From contig NZ_CP108070.1 of NCBI RefSeq assembly GCF_036178845.1, positions 1,054,001 to 1,118,000 on the forward strand: a DNA stretch of 64,000 nucleotides, in the 5' to 3' direction. The stretch comes from Streptomyces sp. NBC_00271. GTDB lineage: Bacteria > Actinomycetota > Actinomycetes > Streptomycetales > Streptomycetaceae. The translations under genes and the position numbers were made by a program. The notes below the pieces were generated by a model. It was given only the letters and a program-made list of their open reading frames with translations. It had not been told where the DNA came from and searched no databases. Shown in pieces: positions 25,960 through 35,423 of the stretch (position 1 is its first letter; the number at the start of each line of letters is the position of its first letter).

Positions 25960-28071
25960 ATGCCGAGCACCACGCCCGCCGAGGTCCGTACCATCCCAGC
26001 GGGCGGCAGAACCGCACCACCCGGAGGCCACTCGCTGAGGTTGGACATCCAGGGGCTGCGCGCGGTGGCCGTCACACTCGTGGTGCTCTCCCACGCCGGG
26101 GTGCCTCAGGTCAGCGGCGGATACGTCGGGGTCGACGTCTTCTTCGTGATCTCCGGCTTCCTCATCACGTCCCTGCTGCTGCGCGAACTCGCCACCACGG
26201 GGCGCTTGTCGGTCCGCACCTTCTACGCCCGCCGTGCGCTGCGGCTGCTGCCCGCTTCGTCCCTGGTCATCGCGGTCACGCTGGCCGGGTCATGGCTGTT
26301 CCTGTCGAAGGCGCGGCTCGCCGAGTACGCGGGCGACGCCCTCGGCAGCGCGCTGTATGCGGTCAACTTCCGGCTGGCGGCGGCCGGTACGGACTATCTC
26401 GCCCAGCACAGTCCGCCTTCGCCGTTCCAGCACTTCTGGTCGCTCGCCGTGGAGGAGCAGTTCTACCTGGTGTGGCCGCTGCTCCTGCTGCTCAACTGGC
26501 GGGCCGCCCGCGGCCGGCGCCGACTGATCGCGCTGGTGCTCGGGGCGCTGTGCCTGGGGTCGTTCGTGGTCAGCGTCCTGGTGACGAACTCCTCGGAGCC
26601 CTGGGCGTACTTCGGCTCTCCCACCCGGGGCTGGGAGCTCGGCGTCGGCGCGCTGCTGGCGCTGGCCACGGCCCGGCTGGAACGGCTGCCCGCCGCCCTC
26701 GCGGCCCCGCTGACCTGGCTCGGCCTGGCCTGCGTCGCGCTGGCAGCGGTCTGGTACGACGACCAGACGCCCTTCCCGGGCTACCACGCCCTCCTGCCGG
26801 TCCTCGGCACCGCGCTCGTCCTGGCCGGCGGCTGCGCGCCCGCCTCGCACGGCGCGGGGTGGCTGCTCGGGCGGCGGCCGATGGTGTGGCTGGGCGGGCT
26901 CTCGTACGGCTGGTACCTGTGGCACTGGCCGCTGCTGGTCGTAGCCCCGGTGGCACTGGGCCGTACGGACGGCACTGCCGGGGTGCCGCTCGCGCTCGGG
27001 CTGTGCGCGGTCGCGCTGGGCCTGGCCTGGCTAACGCTGCGCCTCGTCGAGAACCCGGTCCGCTTCCACCGGGCGTTCCGGGGACGGCCGAACCGGGCCC
27101 TGGCGCTCGGCATCGGGCTGTCTGCGGGGGCGACGGTGCTGGCGCTGACGGCGGCGGCGGTCCCGCCGACGATCGAAGTCGGCGGCCCCGCGCCCGTACT
27201 GGCGCAGGAGCTGGCCGGCGCGCCGGACCCGCAGGCGCGGCTGGCCGAGCTCCTGGCCGCTTCCTCCGGCAGCCTGCCGAACAACCTCACCCCGGCCCTG
27301 CCGAAGGTGAAGTCCTCCCGGTCCGCGGTCTACCGGGACGGCTGCCACGTCGACTACGACAGCACGCGGAATCCGCCGTGCGTCTACGGCAACCGCGCGT
27401 CGTCCCGGACCGTCGTGCTCTTCGGCGACTCCCACGCGGCCCAGTGGTTCCCGGCTCTGCAGGGTCTCGCGACCGCGCGCGGATGGAAGCTGGTCTCACT
27501 GACGAAAGCCTCCTGCAAGGTCGCCGGCGTGACCATCATCAACCGCCACAAGCCGTACACGGCCTGCGACACCTGGCGTTCCCACGCCGTAGCGAGGATC
27601 AACGCCCTCCACCCTGCCCTGGTGGTCGTCTCCTCCTCGGACGCGGGCGACCCCGCCGAGCCCGCCGACGACACCCTGCGGCAGTGGACCACCGGCTTCG
27701 CGGACACCTTCCGGGACCTCGGAACCTCCGGCGCCCATGTGGTCGCCCTGCTCGACACCCCGTGGCCCAAGGGCGACCCGGTCGACTGCGCCGCCGACAA
27801 CTCCCTGCAACTGCACGCCTGCGCGAACCACCTGCCGGACGCGATCCACGATGCGACCCGCCAGTCCGCCGTCCGCAACGCCGCCGCCGAGACCGGCACC
27901 ACGGTCATCGACCCCCGACCCTGGGTCTGCGCGATCCGCACGGGCGTCTGCCCCGTCGTCGTCGGCAACACCGCCGTCTACCGCGACGAAAGCCACCTCT
28001 CCGAGGCCTACTCGGCGGCCCTCACCCCCGTCCTCGCCGACTCCTTGGACCGCCTCGTCGGTTCGTCCTGA
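25960..28071 (+). CDS. OafA-type membrane acyltransferase with C-terminal SGNH domain
   Basis: 703 residues. Residues ~20-380 form the ten-helix acyltransferase-3 domain (LRLDIQGLRAVAVTLVVLSHAG with the catalytic His, VGVDVFFVISGFLIT, WSLAVEEQFYLVWP, GLSYGWYLWHWPLL). Residues ~430-700 form an extracellular SGNH hydrolase-like domain (VVLFGDSHAAQWFP; DESHLSEAYS gives Asp-x2-His). These proteins O-acetylate wall polymers, exopolysaccharides or antibiotics. AAGGAG lies nine bases before the ATG. The gene is monocistronic and followed by a terminator. Confidence 0.88.
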   Translation: MPSTTPAEVRTIPAGGRTAPPGGHSLRLDIQGLRAVAVTLVVLSHAGVPQVSGGYVGVDVFFVISGFLITSLLLRELATTGRLSVRTFYARRALRLLPASSLVIAVTLAGSWLFLSKARLAEYAGDALGSALYAVNFRLAAAGTDYLAQHSPPSPFQHFWSLAVEEQFYLVWPLLLLLNWRAARGRRRLIALVLGALCLGSFVVSVLVTNSSEPWAYFGSPTRGWELGVGALLALATARLERLPAALAAPLTWLGLACVALAAVWYDDQTPFPGYHALLPVLGTALVLAGGCAPASHGAGWLLGRRPMVWLGGLSYGWYLWHWPLLVVAPVALGRTDGTAGVPLALGLCAVALGLAWLTLRLVENPVRFHRAFRGRPNRALALGIGLSAGATVLALTAAAVPPTIEVGGPAPVLAQELAGAPDPQARLAELLAASSGSLPNNLTPALPKVKSSRSAVYRDGCHVDYDSTRNPPCVYGNRASSRTVVLFGDSHAAQWFPALQGLATARGWKLVSLTKASCKVAGVTIINRHKPYTACDTWRSHAVARINALHPALVVVSSSDAGDPAEPADDTLRQWTTGFADTFRDLGTSGAHVVALLDTPWPKGDPVDCAADNSLQLHACANHLPDAIHDATRQSAVRNAAAETGTTVIDPRPWVCAIRTGVCPVVVGNTAVYRDESHLSEAYSAALTPVLADSLDRLVGSS

Positions 28072-28076
28072 GCACA

Positions 28077-28106
28077 CGGGGCGATTGAAACCGTTCAATC
28101 GCCCCG
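28077..28106. terminator. Strong hairpin terminator
   Basis: CGGGGCGATTGAA (28077-28089) pairs perfectly with TTCAATCGCCCCG (28094-28106) around ACCG, six bases after the acyltransferase stop. Confidence 0.8.
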
Positions 28107-28216
28107 TCCTCGGACGCGTCAGGCTCTACCGAAAGCGCCTGCCCACCCGGCAGCTCGGCAAGAAAATCCTGCACACTCATTGACCTCCATCCCGCATGCC
28201 CCTACGTTCACCGCCG

Positions 28217-28228
28217 TGAATCGATTCA
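28217..28228. promoter_or_regulatory. LacI-type palindromic operator before the rhamnosidase
   Basis: TGAATCGATTCA is a perfect 12-bp palindrome with central CG, the form used by LacI/GalR repressors, ending 24 bases before the start codon. No LacI gene is adjacent; one occurs at 45-46 kb but its likely operator is different. Confidence 0.55.
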
Positions 28229-28251
28229 TCGCTTCTACGTGAGGGGCCCCA

Positions 28252-31200
28252 GTGATCAGCAGGAGGAACTTCCTGGCGGCATCAGCGGTCACCACGGCCG
28301 CGGCCGTCGCCGACACCGGATCAGCAGTGGCCGGGGCGGCGTCCGCACCAGCCCGAGCGGGTGCGCCACGCGGTGCCCTGCGCATCACCGCGCCCACCGT
28401 CGAGTACGTTCGGCACCCCCTGGGCCTCGACGCGCAACACCCACGGCTGAGCTGGCCGATGGCCTCGGACGAACCGGGGGTGCGCCAGAGCGCCTATCAG
28501 ATCCGTGTCGCCTCCAGTGCGTCGAACCTCTCGCACCCGGATGTCTGGGACAGTGGGAAGGTCACCTCCGGTGAGTCCGTACTCGTGCCGTACGCGGGCC
28601 CCCAACTGAAGCCGCGGACGCGCTACTTCTGGTCCGTACGTGTCTGGGACGCCAAGGGCGACGCCTCCGCCTGGAGCGCGGCGGCATGGTGGGAGACGGG
28701 CCTCATGGGCGCCGCGCAGTGGTCGGCGGAATGGGTCTCGGCCCCTCCGGCTCTCACCGACGCACCCTCACTGGAAGGCAGCGCCTGGATCTGGTTCCCC
28801 GAGGGCGAGCCGGCCAACAGCGCGCCCGCTGCCACTCGTTGGTTCCGTCGCGCCTTCGATCTCCCGGACGGCGTCACGGCGGCGACCCTGGCCATCACCG
28901 CCGACAACGTGTACGCCGTTTCCGTGAACGGCACCGAGGTGGCCCGTACCGACCTGGCGACGGACAACGAGGGCTGGCGCCGGCCGGCCGTGATCGACGT
29001 CCTCGCGCAGGTGCGTTCCGGGAAGAACGTCCTCGCGGTCTCGGCGACCAACGCGACCGAGGGACCCGCCGGTCTGGTCGCCGTCCTCGTCCTGCACACG
29101 GCATCCGGCGAACAGCGGCTCGTCACCGACGACTCCTGGAGATCGACGGACAAGGAGCCCGCCGCCGACTGGCGCGCGGCGGACTTCGACGACAGCGGCT
29201 GGCCGGCGGCGAAGGAAGCCGCCGCCTGGGGAGCCGGGCCTTGGGGGCGGGTCGTCCCGGCGTCGTACGCGGCCAACCAGCTGCGCCACGAGTTCAGGCT
29301 CCCGGGCAAGAAGGTGGCCCGTGCCCGCCTGTACGCCACGGCTCTCGGCCTGTACGAAGCCCACCTCAACGGCCGCCGCGTGGGCCGCGATCAGCTCGCT
29401 CCCGGCTGGACGGACTACCGCGAACGCGTCCAGTACCAGACGTACGACGTCACCACGCTCCTGCGGCCCGGCGCCAACGCCGTCGGCGCGTACGTGGCTC
29501 CGGGCTGGTACGCGGGCAACGTCGGTATGTTCGGACCCCATCAGTACGGCGAACGCCCCGCGCTGCTGGCGCAGTTGGAGGTCGAGTACGCCGACGGGAT
29601 GAGTGAGCGCATCGTCTCGGGCACGGACTGGCGGGCCGCGTCCGGACCGATCGTCTCCGCCGACCTGCTGGGCGGCGAGACGTACGACGCGCGCAAGGAG
29701 ACCTCCGGCTGGACCTCACCCGGCTTCGACGACCGCACCTGGCTCGACGTCCACGCCGCGGGCGACACCGCCCCCGACCTGATCGTCGCGCAGGTGGACG
29801 GCCCGGTCCGGGTGGCCGGGGAACTCACGGCACGGACGGTGACCGAACCGGAGCCGGGCGTCTTCGTCTTCGATCTCGGCCAGAACATGGTCGGATCGGT
29901 GCGGCTGCGCGTCTCGGGCGAGGCGGGAACGACCGTACGTCTGAGGCATGCCGAGGTGCTCAACCCGGACGGCACCCTCTACACCGCGAATCTGCGCACC
30001 GCCGCGGCCACCGACACGTACACCCTCAAGGGTGGCGGCGAGGAGACGTACGAGCCGCGCTTCACCTTCCACGGATTCCGCTACGTCGAGGTGACCGGGT
30101 TCCCCGGCACTCCCCCGGCGACGGCCGTGACCGGCCGCGTCATGCACACCTCCGCGCCCTTCACCCTCGACTTCGAGACCGACGTCCCGATGCTCAACAA
30201 GCTGCACAGCAACATCACTTGGGGGCAGCGCGGTAACTTCCTGTCCGTCCCGACGGACACACCCGCGCGCGACGAGCGCCTGGGGTGGACGGGCGACATC
30301 AACGTCTTCGCGCCCACGGCGGCGTACACGATGGAATCGGCCCGCTTCCTCACCAAGTGGCTCGTGGACCTGCGCGACGCACAGACCCCGGAGGGCGCCT
30401 TCACGGACGTGGCACCCATGGTCGGCACGGTCGGCAACGGTGTCGCCGGCTGGGGCGACGCGGGCGTCACGGTCCCCTGGTCCCTGTACCAGGCGTACGG
30501 GGACCGACAGGTCCTGGACGATGCCTGGCCCTCCATCCAGGCCTGGCTGAAGTACCTGGAGAAGAACAGCGACCACCTGCTGCGGCCGGCCGGCGGGTAC
30601 GGCGACTGGCTGAACGTCTCCGACGAGACCCCCAAGGACGTCATCGCCACCGCGTACTTCGCGTACAGCGCCGACCTCGCGGCTCGGACGGCCAAGGAGC
30701 TCGGCAAGGACTCCGCCCCCTACCTCGACCTGTTCGAGCGCGTCCGCGCCGCCTTCCAGAACGCCTACGTCACCGCCGACGGCAAGGTGAAGGGCGACAC
30801 GCAGACGGCCTATGTCCTCGCCCTGTCGATGAACCTGTTGCCGGACGCGCTGCGCAAGGCGTCGGCCGACCGCCTCGTCGCGCTCATCGAGGCCAAGGAC
30901 TGGCACCTTTCGACGGGCTTCCTCGGTACACCCCGGCTGCTGCCCGTCCTCACCGACACCGGCCACACCGACGTCGCCCACCGGCTGCTTCGGCAACGCT
31001 CCTTCCCCAGCTGGGGCTACCAGATCGACAAGGGCTCCACCACGATGTGGGAACGCTGGGACTCCATCCAGCCCGACGGCAGCTTCCAGACCCCGGCCAT
31101 GAACTCCTTCAACCACTACGCGTACGGCTCGGTCGGCGAGTGGATGTACACCAACATCGCCGGCATCTCGGCGGGCCGGCCCGGCTACCGCGAGATCGTC

Positions 31201-31500
31201 ATACGCCCCCGCCCGGGCGGCGACGTCACCACCGCCCGCGCGACGTTCACCTCCGGCTACGGCCCGGTCTCCACGCGGTGGCGGCTGCGATCCGGCGAGT
31301 TCGTCCTGAGTTGCGCCGTGCCTCCCAACACGACCGCGGAAGTGTGGGTCCCCGGGGAAGACCCGGACGCGGTGACCCACACCCACGCGACGTTTTTGCG
31401 GACAGAGGACGGCTACGTGGTGTACCAGGTCGGCTCCGGCGACCACCGTTTCACGACCTGGCGCGCACAGGGGGCTGCCCTCGGCCCCAGTCACCAGTAG
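28252..31500 (+). CDS. Secreted alpha-L-rhamnosidase, glycoside hydrolase family 78
   Basis: 1082 residues. The twin-arginine signal SRRNFLAAS within the first ~40 residues indicates Tat export. Then come a fibronectin-like domain (about 45-130), beta-sandwich carbohydrate domains, the (alpha/alpha)6 catalytic domain and a C-terminal beta domain. The general acid lies in ARDERLGWTGD (Asp near 674) and the general base in TTMWERWDS (Glu near 934). It releases rhamnose from plant glycosides or polysaccharides. GTG start after GAGGGG. A palindromic operator upstream suggests sugar induction. Confidence 0.92.
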   Translation: MISRRNFLAASAVTTAAAVADTGSAVAGAASAPARAGAPRGALRITAPTVEYVRHPLGLDAQHPRLSWPMASDEPGVRQSAYQIRVASSASNLSHPDVWDSGKVTSGESVLVPYAGPQLKPRTRYFWSVRVWDAKGDASAWSAAAWWETGLMGAAQWSAEWVSAPPALTDAPSLEGSAWIWFPEGEPANSAPAATRWFRRAFDLPDGVTAATLAITADNVYAVSVNGTEVARTDLATDNEGWRRPAVIDVLAQVRSGKNVLAVSATNATEGPAGLVAVLVLHTASGEQRLVTDDSWRSTDKEPAADWRAADFDDSGWPAAKEAAAWGAGPWGRVVPASYAANQLRHEFRLPGKKVARARLYATALGLYEAHLNGRRVGRDQLAPGWTDYRERVQYQTYDVTTLLRPGANAVGAYVAPGWYAGNVGMFGPHQYGERPALLAQLEVEYADGMSERIVSGTDWRAASGPIVSADLLGGETYDARKETSGWTSPGFDDRTWLDVHAAGDTAPDLIVAQVDGPVRVAGELTARTVTEPEPGVFVFDLGQNMVGSVRLRVSGEAGTTVRLRHAEVLNPDGTLYTANLRTAAATDTYTLKGGGEETYEPRFTFHGFRYVEVTGFPGTPPATAVTGRVMHTSAPFTLDFETDVPMLNKLHSNITWGQRGNFLSVPTDTPARDERLGWTGDINVFAPTAAYTMESARFLTKWLVDLRDAQTPEGAFTDVAPMVGTVGNGVAGWGDAGVTVPWSLYQAYGDRQVLDDAWPSIQAWLKYLEKNSDHLLRPAGGYGDWLNVSDETPKDVIATAYFAYSADLAARTAKELGKDSAPYLDLFERVRAAFQNAYVTADGKVKGDTQTAYVLALSMNLLPDALRKASADRLVALIEAKDWHLSTGFLGTPRLLPVLTDTGHTDVAHRLLRQRSFPSWGYQIDKGSTTMWERWDSIQPDGSFQTPAMNSFNHYAYGSVGEWMYTNIAGISAGRPGYREIVIRPRPGGDVTTARATFTSGYGPVSTRWRLRSGEFVLSCAVPPNTTAEVWVPGEDPDAVTHTHATFLRTEDGYVVYQVGSGDHRFTTWRAQGAALGPSHQ

Positions 31501-31646
31501 TGGCGGCGACCACCGACAGCGTGTCCGGCCGCCCCGAGGATCCACAGGACGAGTCCGATGATCACAAGGATCACGCCGATCGTCCAAAGAATGCTGATGC
31601 CCGTGACGAAACCGACGACGAGCAGAATGATGCCGAGGACAAGCAT
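31491..31646 (-). CDS. Small membrane protein, DUF6131 type
   Basis: 51 residues: LVLGIILLVVGFVTGISILWTIG and VILVIIGLVLWILGAAGHAVGGRRHYW, i.e. two membrane helices and a basic tail. This matches the tiny DUF6131 proteins common in actinobacteria. The ATG before LVLGII is preferred to upstream starts. Its 3' end overlaps the convergent rhamnosidase gene by ten bases. Confidence 0.75.
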   Translation of the reverse strand: MLVLGIILLVVGFVTGISILWTIGVILVIIGLVLWILGAAGHAVGGRRHYW

Positions 31647-31704
31647 TGCAACCTCCCGCAATGAGCCCCCCTCGTCACCTCCGTGTACCACCGCAGGGCA
31701 ACTC

Positions 31705-33132
31705 CTAACGCGGTCGCGGCAGGCGATTAACGCGGTTGCGGCAGGCGATCGGGGAACCTCTCCGGCTTCTGCGGCGGGGGTGGGATCTTCGCGGGTACGA
31801 GTTCGGTGAGCAGGAGCGTACGGTCGTCCGCTCTCCGTCGTCGGTGGCCGACGTGCCGTGCAGCAGCCGTCGGCACAGGGACTCCAGGGTGTCCGGACCG
31901 GTGACGCGGTCGGGGTCGTGGCCGTCCGTGTCGAGAAGGGCGGCGAGGCGGGCGATGCCCTGGTCGATGTCGGTGTGGCGGGACTCGACCAGACCGTCGC
32001 TGTAGAGCAGGAGCAGCACCGGGTCGGGCACGTGCAGAACGGTGGGTTCGTACGTCCCCATGCCGAGTCCGAGGGGCAGGCCCGGGCTGGTGAGAGTGAC
32101 CGGCCCGGTCCGTCCGCCCGGATCGCGGATCAGCGGGGGCGGATGGCCGGCTCCGACGAAGGTGCAGATGCGGCGCCTCGCGTCCCACTCGGCATACATG
32201 CACGTGGCGAAGGAAGCTCCCGGTGTGTCGCAGGCGAGCGCGTCGAGACGGTGCATCAACTCGGCCGGGGTGATGTCGAGTCCCGCCAGGGTACGGACGG
32301 CGGTGCGCAGCTGGATCATGGCGACGGCCGATTCCGGACCGTGTCCCATGGCGTCCCCGACGATCAGACTGACGCGGCCTCCCGACCGGGGCAGCACGTC
32401 GAACCAGTCACCGCCGATGATGTTGTCGCGCCCGGCGGGGAGGTAGCCGTGGGCGATACGGCATCCCTCGAACGCCTGCTCGGTGGCGGGGAGCAGGCTT
32501 CGGCGGATGGCCAGTGCCGTACGGCGCTCGCGTTCGTACCGGCGCGCGTTGTCCAGGGCCACACAGGCGCGCGCCGCCAGCGACTCCACGGCCTCGGCGT
32601 CGGGGGGCAGGAAGGGTGCCTGGTCCGGGCCGCGCGTGCAGGCGATGAATCCGACGGCGATACCGCGCAGATGCAGCGGGACGACGAGGAAGGAAGCCGT
32701 GCGCAGGAGGACGTCCATGCGGGCGTCGCCGCCACCGGAGGTGCTCAGCCGCGCGGACGTATGGGCGTCGACCGTGTCGAGCAGTTGCGTCTCGAGGGTG
32801 GCGATGGCACGTGTGTAGGGCGTCCCGCGCGGAAAGACGATGACCTCGCCGACCGGCAGCAGCCCCTCCCAGTCCTCGGGCGCGTCCGTTCCGATGCGCA
32901 GCGCCAGTCGGCGGCCCTCGATCTGCGGTGGTTCCGCGAAGGCGTACGCGTTCTCCTCCAGCCGCCAGCGCTCCAACAGGTAGACGGAGGCCGCGTCGCA
33001 GAACCCGGGCGTCAGCGCGTCGACGACATGGCTGCCGGTCAGGCGCAGGTCGAGTTCCGAGCCGATGGCGTCGGCCGCGGGGGAAAAGGCCGGCCGACGG
33101 GGTGAACGCGCGGTGGCGGGTTCGTCGTCCAT
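31705..33132 (-). CDS. GAF-domain PP2C/SpoIIE phosphatase, C-terminal frameshift likely
   Basis: 475 residues in the longest frame. N-terminal sensing half with a GAF-like domain (ETQLLDTVDAHTSARLSTSGG, ASFLVVPLHLRGIAVGFIACTR), then the SpoIIE domain (IIGGDWFDVLPRSGGRVSLIVGDAMGHG, FVGAGHPPPLI, LLLLYSDGLVESR). The final family strand DDRTLLLTEL is present, but in the neighbouring frame; a one-base shift in 31831-31845 would restore it and move the stop. As read, the last ~45 residues are Arg/Pro-rich and probably not native. Role: regulating anti-sigma antagonists. Confidence 0.82.
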   Translation of the reverse strand: MDDEPATARSPRRPAFSPAADAIGSELDLRLTGSHVVDALTPGFCDAASVYLLERWRLEENAYAFAEPPQIEGRRLALRIGTDAPEDWEGLLPVGEVIVFPRGTPYTRAIATLETQLLDTVDAHTSARLSTSGGGDARMDVLLRTASFLVVPLHLRGIAVGFIACTRGPDQAPFLPPDAEAVESLAARACVALDNARRYERERRTALAIRRSLLPATEQAFEGCRIAHGYLPAGRDNIIGGDWFDVLPRSGGRVSLIVGDAMGHGPESAVAMIQLRTAVRTLAGLDITPAELMHRLDALACDTPGASFATCMYAEWDARRRICTFVGAGHPPPLIRDPGGRTGPVTLTSPGLPLGLGMGTYEPTVLHVPDPVLLLLYSDGLVESRHTDIDQGIARLAALLDTDGHDPDRVTGPDTLESLCRRLLHGTSATDDGERTTVRSCSPNSYPRRSHPRRRSRRGSPIACRNRVNRLPRPR

Positions 33133-33274
33133 GGGACAGTGCGCTTCGTTCCGCAGGGTTGTGCCTTTCCGGTGGGGCGCGGCCTCGGCAGCGTGGCCTG
33201 GGCATCGTCCCGCCACACATGGTCGGCAACTATATGATGGAGCGTCAAGATCAAGGACATGACAGGGAGTTGAG

Positions 33275-34087
33275 TTGGCCGACAACGACGGTCTCCCGCA
33301 GGGGATCGATCCCGACAAGGCGAGCGTTGCCCGGATGTACGACGCGATGCTCGGCGGACAGCACAATTTCCCCATAGACCGGGAGGCGTTGGCGGCCTTC
33401 ACGGCGATCGACCCCCAGGTGCGCACGCTGGCGCGGGCCAATCGCGCCTTTCTCGGCCGGGCCGTGCGTTTTCTGGTCGAGGCCGGGGTACGGCAGTTCA
33501 TCGACCTCGGATCGGGCATCCCTACACAGGGCAACGTGCACGAGGTGGCACAGGCGGCCAGCCCGGACGCCCGGGTGGTCTACGTGGACAGCGACCCGGT
33601 CGCCGTGGCCCACAGCGCCGCCCTGCTCGCCGACAATCCCGGCGCGGACATCGTCGACGCCGACATCCGCCGGCCGGCCGACGTCCTGTCGTCCCCGCAG
33701 GTACGGAAGCTGATCGACTTCGAGCAGCCCGTCGCGGTGCTGATGATCACGATCCTGCACTTCATCACGCCCGAGGAGAACCCCGCCGGCATCGTGGCCG
33801 CGTTCCGGGACGCCCTGCCCGAGGGGAGCTGGCTGGCGCTCACACACGCGACCAACCAGGATCGCCCGGACACGGCCGCCGCCGTGGGGCAGCTGTACCG
33901 GTCCAAGGCCACCTCCCCGGTCACCGCCCGCTCCCGCGGCGAGATCCGGGATCTCTTCGACGGCTTCGACCTCGTGGAGCCCGACCTGGTCTACGTACCC
34001 CTGTGGCGCCCGGCCCCGGACGACCACATCCCGGAGAACCCGTCGGAGTACTGGGTGTACGCGGGCGTCGGCCGCAAGCGTGCGTGA
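33275..34087 (+). CDS. SAM-dependent methyltransferase, DUF574/SAV2177 type
   Basis: 270 residues, TTG start after GGGAG. Opening GIDPDKASVARMYDAMLGGQHNFPIDREA is the family hallmark; FIDLGSGIPTQGNVHEVAQ and VVYVDSDPVAVAHS are the SAM-binding motifs. This large Streptomyces-specific family occurs next to regulators and has no assigned substrate. Divergent from the GAF/SpoIIE phosphatase with 142 bases between. Confidence 0.87.
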   Translation: MADNDGLPQGIDPDKASVARMYDAMLGGQHNFPIDREALAAFTAIDPQVRTLARANRAFLGRAVRFLVEAGVRQFIDLGSGIPTQGNVHEVAQAASPDARVVYVDSDPVAVAHSAALLADNPGADIVDADIRRPADVLSSPQVRKLIDFEQPVAVLMITILHFITPEENPAGIVAAFRDALPEGSWLALTHATNQDRPDTAAAVGQLYRSKATSPVTARSRGEIRDLFDGFDLVEPDLVYVPLWRPAPDDHIPENPSEYWVYAGVGRKRA

Positions 34088-34091
34088 CGGG

Positions 34092-34134
34092 GTCAGAGGC
34101 CAGGCGTCAGAGGCCAGGGGCCAGGGGTCAGAGG
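34092..34134. repeat. Tandem GTCAGAGGCCAGG repeat
   Basis: Copies at 34092-34104 and 34106-34118 and a partial one at 34127-34134. They lie between the convergent methyltransferase and ANTAR genes and run into the last codons of the latter. Confidence 0.7.
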
Positions 34135-34532
34135 GGGTCCGACGACAGATCGCGACGTCGGTCGGACATCGGCGGCGTGTCTTTGTCACCGCCCTCCTGT
34201 GACGTCCGGTCGGTGGGAGGGGTCCACTCGGCGCTCGGATGGTTGGGGGCATGGGGACCGAGCACTTCGGCGACCGCCGCGAACACGTGTTGCCGGAGCG
34301 GGTCGGGAAGCGGGTCTCCGTTGACGGCGCCGACCAGGTCTTCGGCGACATGGTGGACTTTGGTGTTGGCGTGCTGGGACACCTCGACCAGTACGTTCCA
34401 GGCGTCGGCGGCGCTCAGGCCGAACGAGGCCATCAGGACTCCCCGGGCCAGATCGATGACCGGCCGGGTCTGCATGGCCCGTTTGAGCTGGACGACTTCG
34501 GTGCGCAGGTCCTGCTCGGCGTCGTCGCTCAA
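34128..34532 (-). CDS. ANTAR-domain protein
   Basis: 134 residues. EVVQLKRAMQTRPVIDLARGVLMASFGLSAADAWNVLVEVSQHANTKVHHVAEDLV is an ANTAR RNA-binding helical bundle preceded by a short coiled coil; no GAF or receiver domain. The TTG start is chosen because AAGGAGG lies before it, and it overlaps the stop of the upstream STAS-like gene by four bases. Known ANTAR proteins bind nascent RNA hairpins to prevent termination; the trigger here is not evident. Confidence 0.82.
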   Translation of the reverse strand: MSDDAEQDLRTEVVQLKRAMQTRPVIDLARGVLMASFGLSAADAWNVLVEVSQHANTKVHHVAEDLVGAVNGDPLPDPLRQHVFAAVAEVLGPHAPNHPSAEWTPPTDRTSQEGGDKDTPPMSDRRRDLSSDPL

Positions 34533-34765
34533 CCCGTCCTCCTTGTGCGCTCGGTCGTTCTTGCCGGGATGCCTGTCACGGCCGTCGGCGGTCCGCCGAT
34601 CGACCGCACAGGGGCTTCGCACAGGGAGCGCTGGAGTGGGTGCCCGGTGTCGATGTCACCGGAGATCGCGGAGGCCGCCCGCCCACCGGCCGAACGTGCC
34701 ACGACCTTCAGAAGCGGGCAAAGGCCTTCGCTGCCGACCTGGACGGAGAGTGGACGTTCGTGCAT
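34529..34765 (-). CDS. Short, apparently degenerate STAS-domain protein
   Basis: 78 residues with a good ribosome site (AGGAG before ATG). RPLSVQVGSEGLCPLLKVV and GDIDTGHPLQRSLCEA look like strands 1-2 and helix 1 of an anti-sigma-factor-antagonist STAS domain, separated by an Ala/Gly-rich insertion, and the phosphorylatable DSSG region is missing. It is translationally coupled to the ANTAR gene (TTGA overlap). It is probably a truncated relic whose reading still drives ANTAR translation. Confidence 0.5.
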   Translation of the reverse strand: MHERPLSVQVGSEGLCPLLKVVARSAGGRAASAISGDIDTGHPLQRSLCEAPVRSIGGPPTAVTGIPARTTERTRRTG

Positions 34766-34897
34766 GGCAGTCGCTCCTGAGGCATCCGCCTATTTCACTA
34801 CTCCAAGCGTCGACCTTCGGATCCTCACACGTCAAGAGATACAGGAACTTTCTTTCACCCTTTTGAATGCGCGAATGCCGAGCCGTATCCTCGAGAC

Positions 34898-35272
34898 ATG
34901 GGTGAAGTAGCGCAGGGACATACCGGCTGGACCTTTCTCACCAACCACGCCCGAGTGCTGGCCGCGATCTCCAGGGATCAGGGAACCCGTATCCGCGACA
35001 TCGCCGCACGGTGCCGGCTCACCGAGCGCGCCGTCCAGAAGATCATTTCCGATCTGGAGCAGGACGGCTATCTCACCCACATCCGCCAGGGCCGCTCGAA
35101 CGTCTACCACATCGAACCGGGGACGATCCTCCGGCACCCGGCGGAGGCCGGGTTGAGCGTAGAAGGCCTACTGACCCTCCTCGACCAGCACGAGGCACGG
35201 CGCGACGGCAGGCCCGAGCGCGAGCAGCACTCGCTGGCGTTCGATCATTCCGCTCGGCCCGCGACGGACTGA
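34898..35272 (+). CDS. Winged-helix transcriptional regulator
   Basis: 124 residues. WTFLTNHARVLAAISRDQGTRIRDIAARCRLTERAVQKIISDLEQDGYLTHIRQGRSNVYHIEP is a complete winged helix of the MarR/ArsR type; the C-terminal ~45 residues are charged. No ligand domain. It is divergent from the STAS/ANTAR pair (132 bases), which it might control. Confidence 0.82.
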   Translation: MGEVAQGHTGWTFLTNHARVLAAISRDQGTRIRDIAARCRLTERAVQKIISDLEQDGYLTHIRQGRSNVYHIEPGTILRHPAEAGLSVEGLLTLLDQHEARRDGRPEREQHSLAFDHSARPATD

Positions 35273-35423
35273 CCTCTGCGGCCGGAACGAGAACAGTGGC
35301 CAACCGGCATTTCGCCGGGGCCTGTTGAGGGAACCCGGCCTCTTGCGGTGTGCCCGGAGGACTACGTGACCGGCTACGTGTACAACTCCGCGGGCGGGCT
35401 CCGGAGTTGGGATCCCCGGGAGG

